64,000 bases of DNA from Gymnothorax reevesii (GCA_029721435.1 CM056574.1:7060001-7124000); one strand, 5' to 3'. Counted from the stretch's first letter, positions 1 to 11,300 are shown. Notes: a model not told the origin generated them from the letters alone. Made by a program: numbers and translations.

Positions 1-39
1 AGTGTGGCTGCGATGGGGCTTGAATCAGCACCCTTCTGA

Positions 40-827
40 ATCCCAGTCAAGCACCTTTCGTCGCTAGGTTAACCCTAGCGCTGCCCTTCCAATTCAATTC
101 AATTCAACTCGAGAGGCTTCATAGACATTACCGCACAAAATACAATATTGGCAAAGCATACTGGATTTACCCACCCTGGTCTCTCTACTGGCGCCAAAAG
201 ATATTTCTGGAACGCTGCTATAAAACCTGTTTTGTTATGTGGCCGCCACTGCATTTACACATGTGCACAGGATGTCAAACTTCTCGAAGGTTTTCAGCTG
301 GACAGGATTAAGAATGTTCTGTGGCTGTCGGAAAGAAGACATCGTAGGAAACTTCTGTTGGCCCTAGGTCTGCAACTGATCTCTTCCTCTGTCAGAGACC
401 GAAGGGTTAAACCATTTTGGCATATATTTGCAAGAGTATCCCCTGCGAGGACGCTTAATGCTATCCTCCAGTCTAAATGACTCACTGACAGTGCCATAAT
501 GGGGGGGCACCCTTATTAGTGCAGTGCTAGGCACTGCTCAATGCCCCATTGATGTTGCAGTCTCTTGTCATGCTAGCCCGCCGAGTTTGACTTGTGATTT
601 GTCTGTCCCTGATGGAGTGGTCGACGCCCGTCGGTCGCTCATCTTCAGTGATGGATGTGAGAGGTCAGGCTCAGCATAGCAAGTTCTAACAAAGCTTCTT
701 GTGAAGGCATTTTAAGTGTTTTTTTAACATATGTTGTAATCTGTCATATGTATGTTTCTGTTGATTTTATGTTTGTATTTATTCTCCTACACAGGAGGTT
801 AGTAATAAATAATTAAATAAATAAAAC
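40..827 (+). pseudogene. 3' fragment of a non-LTR retrotransposon (LINE)
   Basis: A 110-residue open frame at 148-480 reads like the C-terminal, post-RT part of a LINE: a GAKRYFWNAAIKPVLLCG stretch resembles the 'thumb' region that follows reverse transcriptase in several LINE clades. The block ends with an AT-rich tail made of TAAATAA repeats at about 806-825, as expected for a LINE 3' end. It lies in the intron upstream of the first trpc3 exon seen here and in the same orientation. Only the 3' end is present, so it is a 5'-truncated or decayed copy. The LINE clade cannot be fixed by eye, and the left boundary is a guess. Confidence 0.45.
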
Positions 828-967
828 AACTTGCGCAATTGTTATAGAGATGAATAAACCAAGTAAACAGTAACAGTATAAAAGTACATTGAAAAGAAGG
901 GGGCCTGTGGAAGGCAGCTGATATGAGATGTAAACACACTAACTCTCTGCTACACTTGCTCCCCTAG

Positions 968-1184
968 CTGGGGAAGGTCTTGCGTAGCCCCTTCATGAAG
1001 TTCATAGCCCACGCGACGTCCTTCATCATCTTCCTCTGCCTCCTGGTGTTCAACGCTTCGGACCGTTTCGAGGGGATCACCACGCTCCCTAACGTCACCG
1101 TCACCGACTCCCCCGACCAGATTTTCCGGATGAAGACCACCAGCTTCAGCTGGACTGAGATCCTCATCATGGTGTGGGTGGCAG
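968..1184 (+). CDS. trpc3: TRPC3 channel, exon encoding S1, first extracellular loop and start of S2
   Basis: TRPC3 is a diacylglycerol-activated, calcium-permeable cation channel of the plasma membrane, working as a tetramer below phospholipase C-coupled receptors. This exon starts in phase 0 after CCCCTAG and ends at GCAG before GTATAC, leaving one base of a split glycine codon. It encodes [12 protein letters not shown], then a hydrophobic helix (S1), a loop with [10 protein letters not shown], where N-V-T is the glycosylation sequon known in TRPC3, and [12 protein letters not shown], the start of S2. The ankyrin-repeat half of the protein is outside the window. TRPC3 is favoured over TRPC6/7 by later exons (YYLGAKVN, the SNLRIAESQSFNS region). 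The eight exons together encode 473 residues, and all phases fit. Confidence 0.95.
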
Positions 1185-1418
1185 GTATACTGAACGCTAA
1201 TGCTAACGAAGGGCTTCCCAACCCTACTCCTGGAGATCTAATGCCCCGTAGTCTTTCACTGCTATGGCCAAACAGCACACCTAATTCACCATCCGGAGAT
1301 TCTACCAGCTGCTAATGGTAGATTCAGAAGACCAAAAGTAGAGGTGAAATGAAATGGGGCGTTAGACCTCCAGTGACTGCGTTTGGCAGTGTTTTCTCAG
1401 TAGTTTTGTCGTACAGGG

Positions 1419-1573
1419 TCCGGTTTCACAAAGCAGGATCACTGAGTTAGCCGGATAAAACCTGGAACTCTTGTTCACTTGGAACATGGACTGAAGTGAA
1501 AACTGCCCTTTCTGAGTTTTGCTCAATACGGTTTGCTAGCTAACTCAATAACCCTGCTTTCAAAACTGCTGCC
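1419..1573. mobile_element. Short decayed MITE with inverted ends
   Basis: The left end (GTTTCACAAAGCAGGAT, then GAGTTAGC) and the right end (GCTAACTCA, then CCCTGCTTT) are near inverted copies of each other over about 30 bases. The style resembles the 'cccaaaagcat' ends of fish PIF/Harbinger MITEs, but the assignment is weak. No target duplication could be defined and nothing is encoded inside. Confidence 0.4.
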
Positions 1574-2689
1574 CTGGACTTGGACAGTCATGAAACTGAT
1601 TTCATGTGAAACTCTGCTGGAATCTATGAGATGTTCTCTAATTGATAATGAATTAATAATGATAGTAATCAATAATGAATGAAGAATAAGTAATCTCTCA
1701 TCTCACCGCAAATCCAGTGAGTTAAGTTGATGTCTGCAGAGCAAAACAAAATTATATTTGCGGCATATTCAAATGTATGCATTTCAGATATTCTCATGTG
1801 TGGTATGAATTAATCTTCTTTGGACATCTGTTAGAAATACGCACATTCTTTTAGCAATTGGTTATGCACTCCGACTGCGGATGTTTACCAGGATGATAGA
1901 GGGTTTCCCCGGGGCACTGCAAGTTGTCCACAGGGTGTTTATGTTTGAGATCTCCCTTAGATGATGCAGTAAACTGAGTATGTCTCCACAGGGGCAGTTG
2001 TTGTGGTTATACCAGTAGTAAAGACAGCAAAGTTTTTGGTTTAAGTTAGCTGTGTAGATTGTGCTCACTGTCTTCTTAAAAAAGGATCAGGTTTGAAGAA
2101 TGGGATTATGGGATTACAGTAAGAGGCCAGCAATGCCGTGCGCCTTGTCAGATGACGCTATTGTTCCCATGACAGCTGGGGTCTCTGGGTTATGGTTGCC
2201 ATGGTTATGGTATCGGCTGAGGGATCAAGGGATTGGGGAGCTGTACTACATTCCCCCGCCGGTCCCTCCCAAAGGATTGTGGGTCTCTGATTCTGTCTCA
2301 TGGGTGACAGCTTGCTCTGGTCCTGGGGGTGTAATCGTGTTGTGAGCTCGGATCTGTGCTGAGAGACGATTACAGAATGGCAACCAGCTGGAAATGCTTC
2401 CAGGTACATTCACACGTTAAAGTCCATTATCCACTGCTGAAAGCACCTGGAGTTGCTATTAAGAAGCCATTGTGTTCCAGAGATTTGTGGCTTTCCTGAT
2501 GTCACCATCTTAACAAAGAGAACAAAAGCTATATTCCCTCTAGCCTGAGCCATCAGACAGAATCCTGGAGGGCAGTTAAGTCAGTTCCATTCGTTTTCTG
2601 CTCACTCTGTTCTCTACAGACGGCAGAAAAATATCTGCACGTGTTATAACCTGGGGAAACCCCCCACTCGGCCCTCTAACCTCAGGGAT

Positions 2690-2844
2690 GATGTGCTTCA
2701 TGGATAATGTGGTTTGACTTTGGTGTGCTTTGGGTCATGATTTGGTTTTGTTATGGTGTGGTTTGTGGATGATGTGGTTTGAGTATGATGTAGGTTTATG
2801 GGTGGTGTGGTTCTGTACAGGTCTGATGTTATTTGGGTATGGAA
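2690..2844 (+). repeat. Decayed upstream part of the 37-bp minisatellite
   Basis: Diverged copies of the GGATGATGTGG core (for example GTGGATGATGTGGTTTGAGT at about 2765) are spaced roughly like the regular array further right. The hAT-type MITE at 2845 interrupts this block, so it is the old left edge of the same array. Confidence 0.6.
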
Positions 2845-3434
2845 CAGTGGAGGCTGGTGAACTGGCGATAGGGGAGGCTCAAAACAATCCCTTAAAATCA
2901 ATGATTGTTCATGACCTGTTTTCAATCATTCATTTAAATTACCATTACAGAAACTGTGACAACTCTCAACATTATCCGATGTGGCCTGTTTTCATTTATA
3001 ACGCATGTTGATTACAACTCTGGCCTTCTCATGCTTTTCCTTATTCAGGGATTGGAAGCAATGTATTTGTTTCATGATAGTTTAACTTAAATAAGATCAT
3101 ATGAAATGTCTTTATGCAATTTTATTGCTTGCAACCCCACCAGTGCACAAGGACTTCAGTTCCATGCGAGAATCTCTTAGACTCTTACATACGCGTTGAT
3201 TGAATAATTGCTGACTACAGCAGAGGAACATAAATATGCCATTTAAACTCACACCAAATGTGTTAGAGTTGACAGGCATGCGTTATAAATGAAAACTGGC
3301 CACACCCAATAATGTTGAGAGTTTTCAGAGTTTCTGTAATGGTAATTTAAATTAATGAAACTGGTCATGACCAATCATTAATTTCAAGCAATTGTTTTGA
3401 GCCTCCCCTATCGCCAGTTCACCCGCCGCCACTG
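2845..3434. mobile_element. Non-autonomous hAT-type transposon (MITE), 590 bp, long inverted repeats
   Basis: Both ends begin CAGTGG (CAGTGGAGGCTGGTGAACTG on the left; the right-end complement begins CAGTGGCGGCGGGTGAACTG). They match as inverted repeats for roughly 150 bp, including the shared stretch AACTGGCGATAGGGGAGGCT. Flanking 8-mers GTATGGAA (2837-2844) and GAATGGAA (3435-3442) form an 8-bp target duplication with one mismatch, as expected for hAT elements. No transposase is present. The element sits inside the 37-bp minisatellite. Confidence 0.8.
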
Positions 3435-4144
3435 GAATGGAATATTTGTGCGCAAGTACATTGTTAACTGTATATGACATCGTTTGTGAATGATGTGCTT
3501 TGGTATCATGCATCCTCCTGGATGGATGATATGGTTTGGATATTGCGTTCCTCTGCGGGAATGATGCACTGTGGATAATGTGTTTCTTTGAAGGGATGAT
3601 GTGAGTTGGATGATGTGTGCTTCTCTGCAGGTAGTATGTGATTTGTGGATGATGTGGGTTGGAAAATATGTGTTTCTGTGCAGGGATGATGTGGGTGGGA
3701 TGATATGTGTTTTTAAGCGGGGATGATGTGGGTGGGATGCTATGTGTTTTTGTGCTGGGATGATGTGGGTGGGATGATATGTGTTTTTAAGTGGGGATGA
3801 TGTGGGTGGGATGATATGTGTTTTTGTGCAGGGATGATGTGGGTGGGATGATATGTGTTTTTAAGCGGGGATGATGTGGGTGGGATGATATGTGTTTTTA
3901 AGCGGGGATGATGTGGGTGGGATGCTATGTGTTTTTAAGCAGGGATGATGTGGGTTGGATGATATGTGTTTTTGTGCAGGGATGATGTGGGTGGGATGAT
4001 ATGTGTTTTTAAGCAGGGATGATGTGGGTGAGATAATATGTGCTTTTGAGCAGGGATGATGTGGGTGGGATGATATGTGCTTTTGAGCAGGGATGATGTG
4101 GGTGGGATGATATGTGCTTTTGCGCAGGGATAATGTGGGTGGGA
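3435..4144 (+). repeat. 37-bp minisatellite seeded by the next exon's 3' splice junction
   Basis: About 18 units, increasingly regular towards the right, with the core GCAGGGATGATGTGGGTGGG followed by ATGATATGTGTTTTTAA. The first half of the unit, GCAG|GGATGATGTGG, is the same sequence as the real acceptor and first bases of the trpc3 exon at 12221. The array continues at 12161 after an inserted LTR retrotransposon. Many units keep an AG in splice-acceptor position, while others carry GCGG, GTGG or GCTG there. Confidence 0.9.
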
Positions 4145-4478
4145 TGTCACGACAGAACTCAAGGGAAGGACAAAATATGGAGACCACACATGACTCTTTG
4201 AAATTAAGAATAATTTTATTACAGAAAAGTAAATCAAACTTGCAATTTAGAAATGCGAAAATGTGCAGACCTGGAAAATAATGTTAGAAAACCAAAATCA
4301 AACAACCAAGAATCAAACAAACTAAGTGATCCAGGGTAGAGAGAGAGAGACAGAATACTCAGGCACTCATATATATAGCTCAGTAGTCACCACCCCCAGG
4401 TGCCAGAAATTACACTCCAATCAGCTAATCAGCCACTCCCAAACAGGTCATTGGGCTGGAGTCCTAGGGGCCCTCACA
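4145..4478 (-). repeat. 3' LTR of Gmr1-like copy A
   Basis: The sequence runs from TGTCACGACAG to GGGCCCTCACA, 334 bp, and matches 11830-12160 almost end to end with about 6% differences. It begins TG and ends CA. Next to it at 4479-4489 the plus strand is CCCCCCTCCTT, so on the element's strand a purine tract AAGGAGGGGGG directly precedes the LTR, as a polypurine tract should. Confidence 0.92.
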
Positions 4479-4789
4479 CCCCCCTCCTTAAGAGAAAAAC
4501 CCACCTCAGGCCCTGAAACAAGACAAATATCAGTCACAAGAAACACCAAAAATATGTCAAATACTTTTCAAATTTACTATCCACAAGTTGCTCAGTAGGT
4601 CAACCCAGATATACTACAACCAGGTCAACACAAAAAGATCCCTGTTACACTCCAATCCCTCTTTCCCTCTCCCAGTCTTCATGACCCAGCAACCTTAGAT
4701 TCAGTGGGGCGCTTTATGAGTACATTAAAGCTAGAATTCCAAATAAAGGGAATAATTGAGTTACAACAAATCGAGGAGATTAGGACCAG

Positions 4790-6519
4790 GGTGCACGGGA
4801 CAATGCATCCGCAACAACATTTTCTTCGCTCTTAATATGGCGTATGTCCAAGGGGTAAGGTTGTAGAAACAAAGCCCACCTCATTAACCCCTTGATTTGG
4901 ATTTTGAAGAGACCGCAAAAAGGTTAACGGGTTGTGATCTGTATACACCACCAAAGCAGAATCTGAACAAACTTATACATCAAAATGTTGAAGAGCCCAA
5001 ATAAGAGCAAGTGCTTCTTTTTCGATGACAGAGTAATGCCTCTGATACACTTTAAACTTCCTTGAGAAGTAGGTAAACAGGTCTTTTAACTCCTTTTTCA
5101 TCTATCTGTAATAAAACTGCCCCAGCCCCAACATCACTGGCATCAACTTGCAACTGGAATAGCGAGTCTAGTCGGGGAGCGGCAAGGACAGGAGCGGAAG
5201 ACAACTAACTCTTCACTTGGTCAAATGCCAGCTGACGATTTGGAGACCAAACATGCTTCACGTCAGCTTTCAATAAATCAATGGGGCCACAATAGAGGAA
5301 AAATCGGGACCAAATCCTCTATAATAACCAGCCATGCCCAAGAAACGCAACAACTCCCGTTTAGTGGATGGAACGGGAAAGGCCTGTATTGCCAAAACCT
5401 TTGCATGAATGAGACGAACCTCCCCTTGACCCACAACCTTCACCAAATAGGTAACTGTAGCTTTTGCAAATTCACATTTGGAAAGATTAATAGTTAAGCG
5501 GGCCCAGCACAGCCTATCAAATAAAGCCTGTTTTCTCATAAGGTGTTCTTCCCAAGTGTTGCTATATATCACCACATCATCTAGATAAATGGCACAGCCC
5601 TCTAACCCACTCACAACTTTGTTCATTAGGGCTGTTTTATACTCTACGCAAGGTACACGAGCGAACGTGAGCACAGGTCCGTTCACAGAGAAGCCTGAAC
5701 GCGCGTCCCTTGCTGCACTGTGCCTCGTTAAAAAGCAGCACACTGTTCATGCAATAGGGGGTAGCAAAGTCTTCTCCGTCTCCTTTTTTTCTTTTTGGTG
5801 TGTTGAACACAGCGTGTGGTGCATTATTTGCTTTATCTCCCCTATTGGAATCTCACATAAATACACGCGTAGATGCGTTGTGTTACAAAAATTTGGACGA
5901 CACACTTTGATACGCAAGGCATGATGGCTACCTTGCGTTGCTTGATGCTTTGCCTTGCGTTCGCGTTAGCATACCTTGCATAGAGTATGAATCGGCCATT
6001 AGTCTCTGGAATGTGGCTGGGGCATTTCGCAGCCCAAATGGCATGACTGTGTAAGAATATAAGCCTGATGGTGTCACAAAAGCACAAATTTCTCTGGCTC
6101 TTTTAGAAAGGGGGACCTGCCAGTAACCCTTAAGAAGGTCAAACTTGCTGACATATTTGGCTGCCCCCACCTGATCAACACAGTCTTCCATCCTCGGCAG
6201 TGGAAAAGAATCTGGCTGCATTAATCTTCCTAAAATCAGTACAGAGTCTATATGTGGAGTCTGGTTTATGAACCAAAAGACAAGATGATGCCCAGCTAGA
6301 TGACAAAGGTTCAGCATTACCATTTTCCAACATGTATGACACTTCTAAATCTAGTGTTTTCCGCTTCTCTTGAGAAACTCTATCGAACCGCTGGGTGATT
6401 AGTTTAACATCTCCCACATCGTCATGTTCTATTACATTAGTGCAAGTAGGAGTATCTGAAAACTGACTTAGGTAACTCTGAATTACCTCAACCAGCTGTT
6501 TACATTCATTTTCATCCAA
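4790..6519 (-). pseudogene. Reverse transcriptase and RNase H of Gmr1-like copy A
   Basis: Read on the minus strand, 6519 to about 6003 gives the fingers and palm of RT (FRKIN, LLKGYWQVPL, PFGLRNAPATFQRLM). After a MITE insertion, 5629 to 5270 resumes with YLDDVVIYS, the catalytic YxDD box, and LRFLGMAGYYRGF. The stretch 5230-4790 encodes RNase H remnants around a SVIEKEALAL-like and VYTDHNP-like region, with several stops and frameshifts. The protein would copy the element's RNA into DNA. Similarity to copy B (57915-59102) is clear along the whole length. Confidence 0.85.
5630..5996. mobile_element. MITE inserted in the RT gene of copy A
   Basis: 367 bp with inverted ends (TATACTCTACGCAAGGTA on the left; TACCTTGCATAGAGTAT on the right). 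It is flanked by the direct repeat CATTAG (5624-5629 and 5997-6002), a probable 6-bp target duplication. The RT reading frame stops at one CATTAG and resumes at the other, so the insertion is precise. No protein is encoded. The family is unknown to me. Confidence 0.8.
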
Positions 6520-6525
6520 ATGTCC

Positions 6526-7781
6526 TCACAGTATCTTTAAATCGGCCAGAGTTTCTGGATTTTTTAGTCGTGGCTGCAACACTTCTTCATACCTCTCCTC
6601 CTCTAACATGGAATTACTTACCATTAGAATGGGATATTCTTGAGCATTCTCAGCCAGAGAGGCACGTTCATGGAAAGGTTTCAGTAAAGTAACATGACAG
6701 AATTTAGTTGACTTTCTTTTATTTGGCGTTTCAATTAGGTAATTTTGTTCTGGAACCCAACAAATTACACTGCATGGGCCAAAGAACTTTGCCTGAAAAG
6801 GGGATTCAACAACTGGCAACAAAACCAAGACCTGGTCACCAGTACTAAATTCCTGTCGTTCTACTCTGCGATGAAATAATATTTTCATTTTTTTCTGAGA
6901 ACTTTGTAATTTTTCTTTTGCCATTTCCCCAGCCTCATAGGGTCTCCACCTGAAACCATTAACATAAGTAAGCAAGTTCTGTGGCGGGTCAGTCGACAGC
7001 CACTGATCATGCACTACAGTCAAGGGACCCCGGACAGTATGTGCAAAAACAAGCTCTTTGGGGCTAAATCCTGTACTTTCTTGAACAACTTCTCTGGCAG
7101 CCAACAGTAGCCAGGGCAAACCCTCCTCCCAATCTGCTTTCAGCTCTGTACAGTAAGCACATAACAATGACTTTAAGTGCTGATGGAACCGCTCAAGTGC
7201 CCCTTGGCTCTGTGGATGATATGCTGAGGCCTTGTTATGCGTAACATGGAGTTGTTTAAGGACATGTGCAAATAATCGAGATGTAAAATTTGACCCTTGA
7301 TCACTTTGTATTACTTTTGAAATCCCAAACACAGATATAAACTGGCTTAGGGCTTTAACAATAGATTTTGCCAAGATTGTATGCAATGGAAAAGCAGCTG
7401 GATACCTAGTTGACTGACACATTACAGTTAGCAAATAATAACACCCTGACTTGGACCGAGGAAGAGGACCAACACAGTCCACTATCAAATGCTCAAACGG
7501 CTGACTCACTGCTGGTATGGGGTACAAAAGAGCTGGTTTTATAGCTTGATTGAGTTTACCAGTAAGTTGACATGTATGACAGATTTTATTGTATGCTGAA
7601 ACATCACTTTTACATGGGGCCAGAAAAAATGTTGAAATACCCGATTATAGGTTTTGTTATCTTCCATATGTCCTGCAACATTATCATGAGCAGTCTGAAT
7701 TACTGATGTCCTGAACTTTGAAGGCAGTACAACTTGCACAATAGGATCAGCACTGAATGCCTTTCCATGAGGTGCCGACAT
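6526..7781 (-). pseudogene. Integrase of Gmr1-like copy A
   Basis: The minus-strand frame 7781-7539 holds the start of the HHCC zinc-binding domain (AHDNVAGHMEDNKTYNRV, QHFFWPHVK), but its CC pair is damaged. Frame 7527-6526 (333 aa) holds the catalytic core with VDCVGPLPRSKSG, IQSDQGSNFTS and GALERFHQHLK, giving the D, D, E triad, and a C-terminal GPY/F-like module (FGPCSVICW). It would insert the DNA copy into the genome. Its position upstream of RT is the hallmark of the Gmr1 group. Stops separate the two frames. Confidence 0.9.
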
Positions 7782-8515
7782 TCCAAGCGGGAGGCCGTCT
7801 GAATAAAGTATCCTTGTTTAACTTTTTCCACCTGAGATACAGGCAAAACCAGATCATACAAGTCTTTCAGAGACTGGTCCAGTCCTTGGTCCTTCACCAG
7901 CTCTGAACGAGAAACAGATAGATCAGTTGGCACCGAAAATTCAAAATTATTCATCACAATAGGTTTCTCCAGACGAGCATTACTATCACCCAGAGCAGTA
8001 GCCATGGCACGAGTCACTGCACAAACTGTAGAACAGACATGTTCGGATTTAGTGACTTCTGACCATACCCAACCCCCTGCCAGATCATTTCCCAAAATAA
8101 TGTCAACTCCTTCAACTGATAGTTCTGGACGAACACCAACTTCTACAGTCCCACATACCAACTCACAGGACAAAAATATTTTATGCACAGGCACAAAGAT
8201 AGTTTTCTGACCCATCCCTCGAACCGGAACACAACTGCCAGTATCAGAATTCGGTCAAAAGGGCAATATCCCCTCCCTCACAAAAGTATGCAGAGCTTCT
8301 GAGTCCCTTGAAATTCTGACCGCAACTCCTTTATCACTCCCAATCAGAAATACAAAACCATCAGACATAAATGGAGCATAACCCAAATCAATCCCAGAAT
8401 TGTTGATTGGTTTAACCTGCATATTAAAGGGAGCCACTAGTTCCTCAGCATCACAAACTGTGGGATTGTCGATAGATGCAGCCAAACTGGCTGACTGCAT
8501 AGACATTTTGCCTTT
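7700..8515 (-). pseudogene. Protease region and linker of Gmr1-like copy A
   Basis: The minus-strand frames 8506-8255 and 8215-7700 align in order with the protease part of copy B: DGFVFLIGSDKGVAVRIS is where copy B has its D-T-G active site, and GVDIILGNDLAGGWVW matches the LLGNDLAGG flap/hydrophobic motif downstream. In this copy the catalytic D-T-G is no longer recognisable, so the retropepsin is dead. It would cleave the Gag-Pol polyprotein. Confidence 0.75.
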
Positions 8516-8519
8516 TTAT

Positions 8520-8805
8520 GCCCCCGCCCTCCAAAGAGGAAAGGGGGAATTATGTCGACACCATGTCCGTCTAACGTCCGTCCGTCCATCGTCCGTAAAC
8601 TTTTCTTTTCTGTGGGATAACTATAGAATCCCTCGTCGGATTGATGCCATTTCTTCATGGCGTATTGGGAGTGGCTAGAGGAAGGTTCCTTTCGAAAACC
8701 AGCGTCGTGTGATATCTAATATGGCCGCCACAGCAGCCATCTCAATATGCCCTTGATCAACGTACAAGCGGGGGCGTCTGCCACGCTCTGCACTGCTCTT
8801 GTTCT
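8520..8805. repeat. GGACGG-type dispersed repeat inside copy A
   Basis: A non-coding block with GCCCCCGCC near one end, GCGGGGGC near the other, a TCCGTCCGTCCATCGTCCGT tract, and the phrase AATATGGCCGCCAC. The same phrases occur at 31735-32270, and the C-rich ends plus (GGAC)n tract at 45287-45490, so this is one dispersed family. The block separates the zinc-knuckle end of gag from protease in copy A. Exact ends and target duplication are not clear. Confidence 0.6.
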
Positions 8806-8827
8806 TTTAGCAAAGGACATTCATTTT

Positions 8828-10325
8828 ACATACATATTTATTCATGGCATTATCAACTCCTAAAGAATCATTTTTCAAAATTTATGAACAGAAGATATTT
8901 AAATTTATATGGAATGACAAACCAGATATAATTAAACGTGTGTATCTCTACAATGATTATGTATCTCGTGGCCTAAAATTATTACATTTAAAGGCTTTAA
9001 ATCTTTCACTGAAGGCCTCCCTTATTCCAAAATTCTATTTCAATTCAAACTGGTTTTCTAGTAAGTTACGTAAAAGTGTCCATCCTATGTTTGAAAAAGG
9101 ATTCTTCCCATTCCTGCAGATTAAACCTGTGCATATCGAGTTAATTACTGACATGTTTTTCAGTGTCTCCACCTTTCTGGAAGAAGCTCTACAGAGTTGG
9201 TTGCATTTTCAGTTTCATCCACCAGAAAATACAGAACAAGTTCTACAACAAACAATATGGTTAAATTCCAATATACTTGTTGATAGAAGAATGATTTTCT
9301 GGAAATGCATGTTCGATGACGGAATTATTTTTTTAAAGGATATAGTGAATGAGGAAAATAAAATTATGTCTTACAGACAATTAACTAGTTTTTATGGAAC
9401 TGTCTGCACACTGCAACAATATAATCAACTTATTGGAGCTTTACCAAATACTTGGAAATCAAAAATTATCATAAGACCAGGAGGACATTTAGTCTGTCTG
9501 CCTCAAATGAAAATGGTACAATGGTTAAAGAACATAAAGATTAATAAACATATATACAAATTTTACTTAAGAATAAAGAATTTAGTGGCAACACCATATA
9601 GAATTCTAGATAGTTGGGAAAATTTGTTAGACACACCAGTTCCATGGAATAAAGTCTTCAAAATTCTTTACAATACATCACTTGATCCGAAGATAAGATA
9701 TTTTCAATATAAGATAATACATAAGTTTCTAGTAACAAAAAAGATGCTAAATATCTGGGGAATTGAGCCGTCACCCCTCTGTCGATTCTGTCAAGAGGAA
9801 GTGGAGTCAGTAGTCCATTTGTTTTGGTACTGTCCTGTAACAGCCCTTTTTTGGATAAAAGTGCAAAATTGGATATCTCAGTATAATAGTATACAACTAG
9901 ATTTATTTAAGGTATTACTGGGTGAAGTAACAAAAGAAAAACACCAAATATGTAATATAATTGTATATCTTGCAAAAATATTTATTTTCAGGTTGACATC
10001 TGTTGGGGAGTTAAGACTTGAGAGATTGAAGAATTTTGTTATGTATGACAGTAGAATTGAGCGTGCAATGGCCTGTGAGACGGGTCTGGTAATTTATGCT
10101 GAAAGATGGGATAAAATTTGGGAGGCTGAAGGTTGGGAATAACAAAGAGATGGAATGGATGACCTAATAGTTACAAATGCCAAAGATATAAAACTCTGTG
10201 AAAAAACTTTTTTTTTTTTTTTGATGGTAGGAGGATTCATACTTAATTATATAACTGATTGAATGAATGAATTTTTTTCCTCCAAAGTGGGGGGGTGGTG
10301 GCGGGATAGAATATAGAAAAAAAAA
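8828..10325 (+). mobile_element. 5'-truncated L1-like LINE inserted in copy A
   Basis: The element is flanked by the 16-bp direct repeat AAAGGACATTCATTTT (8812-8827 and 10326-10341), a target-site duplication typical of LINE insertion. It ends in an A-rich tail at about 10314-10325. Only the last part of ORF2 is present. It lies opposite to the LTR element that it interrupts. Confidence 0.88.
8844..10142 (+). CDS. C-terminal part of L1-type ORF2 protein
   Basis: An open frame of 432 codons without a stop. Content matches the region downstream of reverse transcriptase in L1/Tx1-type ORF2: FKFIWNDKPDIIKRVYLYND near the start, and a cysteine-rich CRFCQEEVESVVHLFWYC near residues 305-325, giving C-x2-C-x7-H-x4-C. 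Endonuclease and RT domains are missing through 5' truncation. The displayed ATG is only the first in the frame. Uninterrupted reading over 1.3 kb suggests a recent insertion. The protein cannot act by itself. Confidence 0.85.
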   Translation: MALSTPKESFFKIYEQKIFKFIWNDKPDIIKRVYLYNDYVSRGLKLLHLKALNLSLKASLIPKFYFNSNWFSSKLRKSVHPMFEKGFFPFLQIKPVHIELITDMFFSVSTFLEEALQSWLHFQFHPPENTEQVLQQTIWLNSNILVDRRMIFWKCMFDDGIIFLKDIVNEENKIMSYRQLTSFYGTVCTLQQYNQLIGALPNTWKSKIIIRPGGHLVCLPQMKMVQWLKNIKINKHIYKFYLRIKNLVATPYRILDSWENLLDTPVPWNKVFKILYNTSLDPKIRYFQYKIIHKFLVTKKMLNIWGIEPSPLCRFCQEEVESVVHLFWYCPVTALFWIKVQNWISQYNSIQLDLFKVLLGEVTKEKHQICNIIVYLAKIFIFRLTSVGELRLERLKNFVMYDSRIERAMACETGLVIYAERWDKIWEAEGWE

Positions 10326-10399
10326 AAAGGACATTCATTTTTCCAATGACCCAATTGACGACAATAATTAGACACATTTGGATCATATTTACTATTTGG

Positions 10400-11300
10400 A
10401 TTTTGTTCCAGTTTAGGGCCCAAAAACTGTGATGTCAGGGATATATCTTTATTAAGCTGGTCACCAAAGATACGCTTGTGTGTCAGCACATATTAATTAG
10501 CCGGCACTGCAGCTTCAGCAAGACTGTTTGAATTGTTCCAAAACATTTAGGTCACATGATTTATTAAAGGTCTTGACACCAGATGAAGAGCACCAACCAG
10601 TAAAAAGTTACTTAACTTAAATCTCGTGCAAATTCCACATTTGTTTGTTTGCCAGTCTTGTGCTAGTTCCTAAAACGTTGGCGATAAGCTTCAGGAAGTA
10701 ATTTATATGCCTTCAAGACAGCAGACTTCACTATATTATAATCTTTACAGTCCTCAGAGGACAAAGATGAGTAAACTTCTTGTGCTTTACCTCGAAACAC
10801 ACACTGCAGCATTAAAGTTCGCTCCTCATCAGGCCAGTTTCTTAAATCAGCCACACGCTCAAAACAAACAAAAGAAAGTTTCCACATCATTCTCTTCAAA
10901 CCTCGGCAACTATCTCAAGTTACTTACAACATCAAATTGTGAACAGGATATTCCCTCATTTAAGGCAGATGCAATCATTTTACCCTCTTTGATCAAATTC
11001 AATTTCTGCATCTCCAAATCACATTTTAATTGTTCCTTTTTATATTTCATTTTCTCCATTTCCTTTTCATGTTCAAATTTCAAAAGCAACAATTCTTTAT
11101 GTTGATCAAGGGCCAAACCACCCTAATACTCTTACTTCCCCCTTCAGACAACACACCTGCTCTTGCAAGTTAGCTTTAATCATACTTTTCAAGTTCTCTT
11201 TGGTACATTTGGGCTCAACCTCAATTGAATAATGCTGAGTAATCTTCCTCAACTCCTCCTCAGTACACTGCTCCAGCAACTCAGCAGAGGGCGACTGAAA
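10400..11300 (-). pseudogene. Gag of Gmr1-like copy A
   Basis: Minus-strand frames at 11357-11106 (SPSAELLEQCTEEELRKITQ), 11116-10910 (a Lys/Glu-rich coiled-coil stretch), 10899-10663 (MLQCVFRGKAQEVYSSLS) and 10489-10247 (YCRQLGHWKNEC, a CCHC zinc knuckle) follow the order of the gag of copy B. Gag packages the element's RNA. The frames are separated by frameshifts and stops. The likely start is near 11320 (ANIVDIFF). Confidence 0.8.

Noticed and set aside
3435..4144. Regular spaced repeats as a CRISPR array
   Set aside because: The whole unit is repeated, without unique spacers, in a vertebrate intron. It is a minisatellite.
3861..4237. Long minus-strand open frames with HPHHPCSKAHIIPPTSS-like repeats
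   Set aside because: They are translations of the 37-bp minisatellite. There is no start context, no homologue and no independent evidence of coding.
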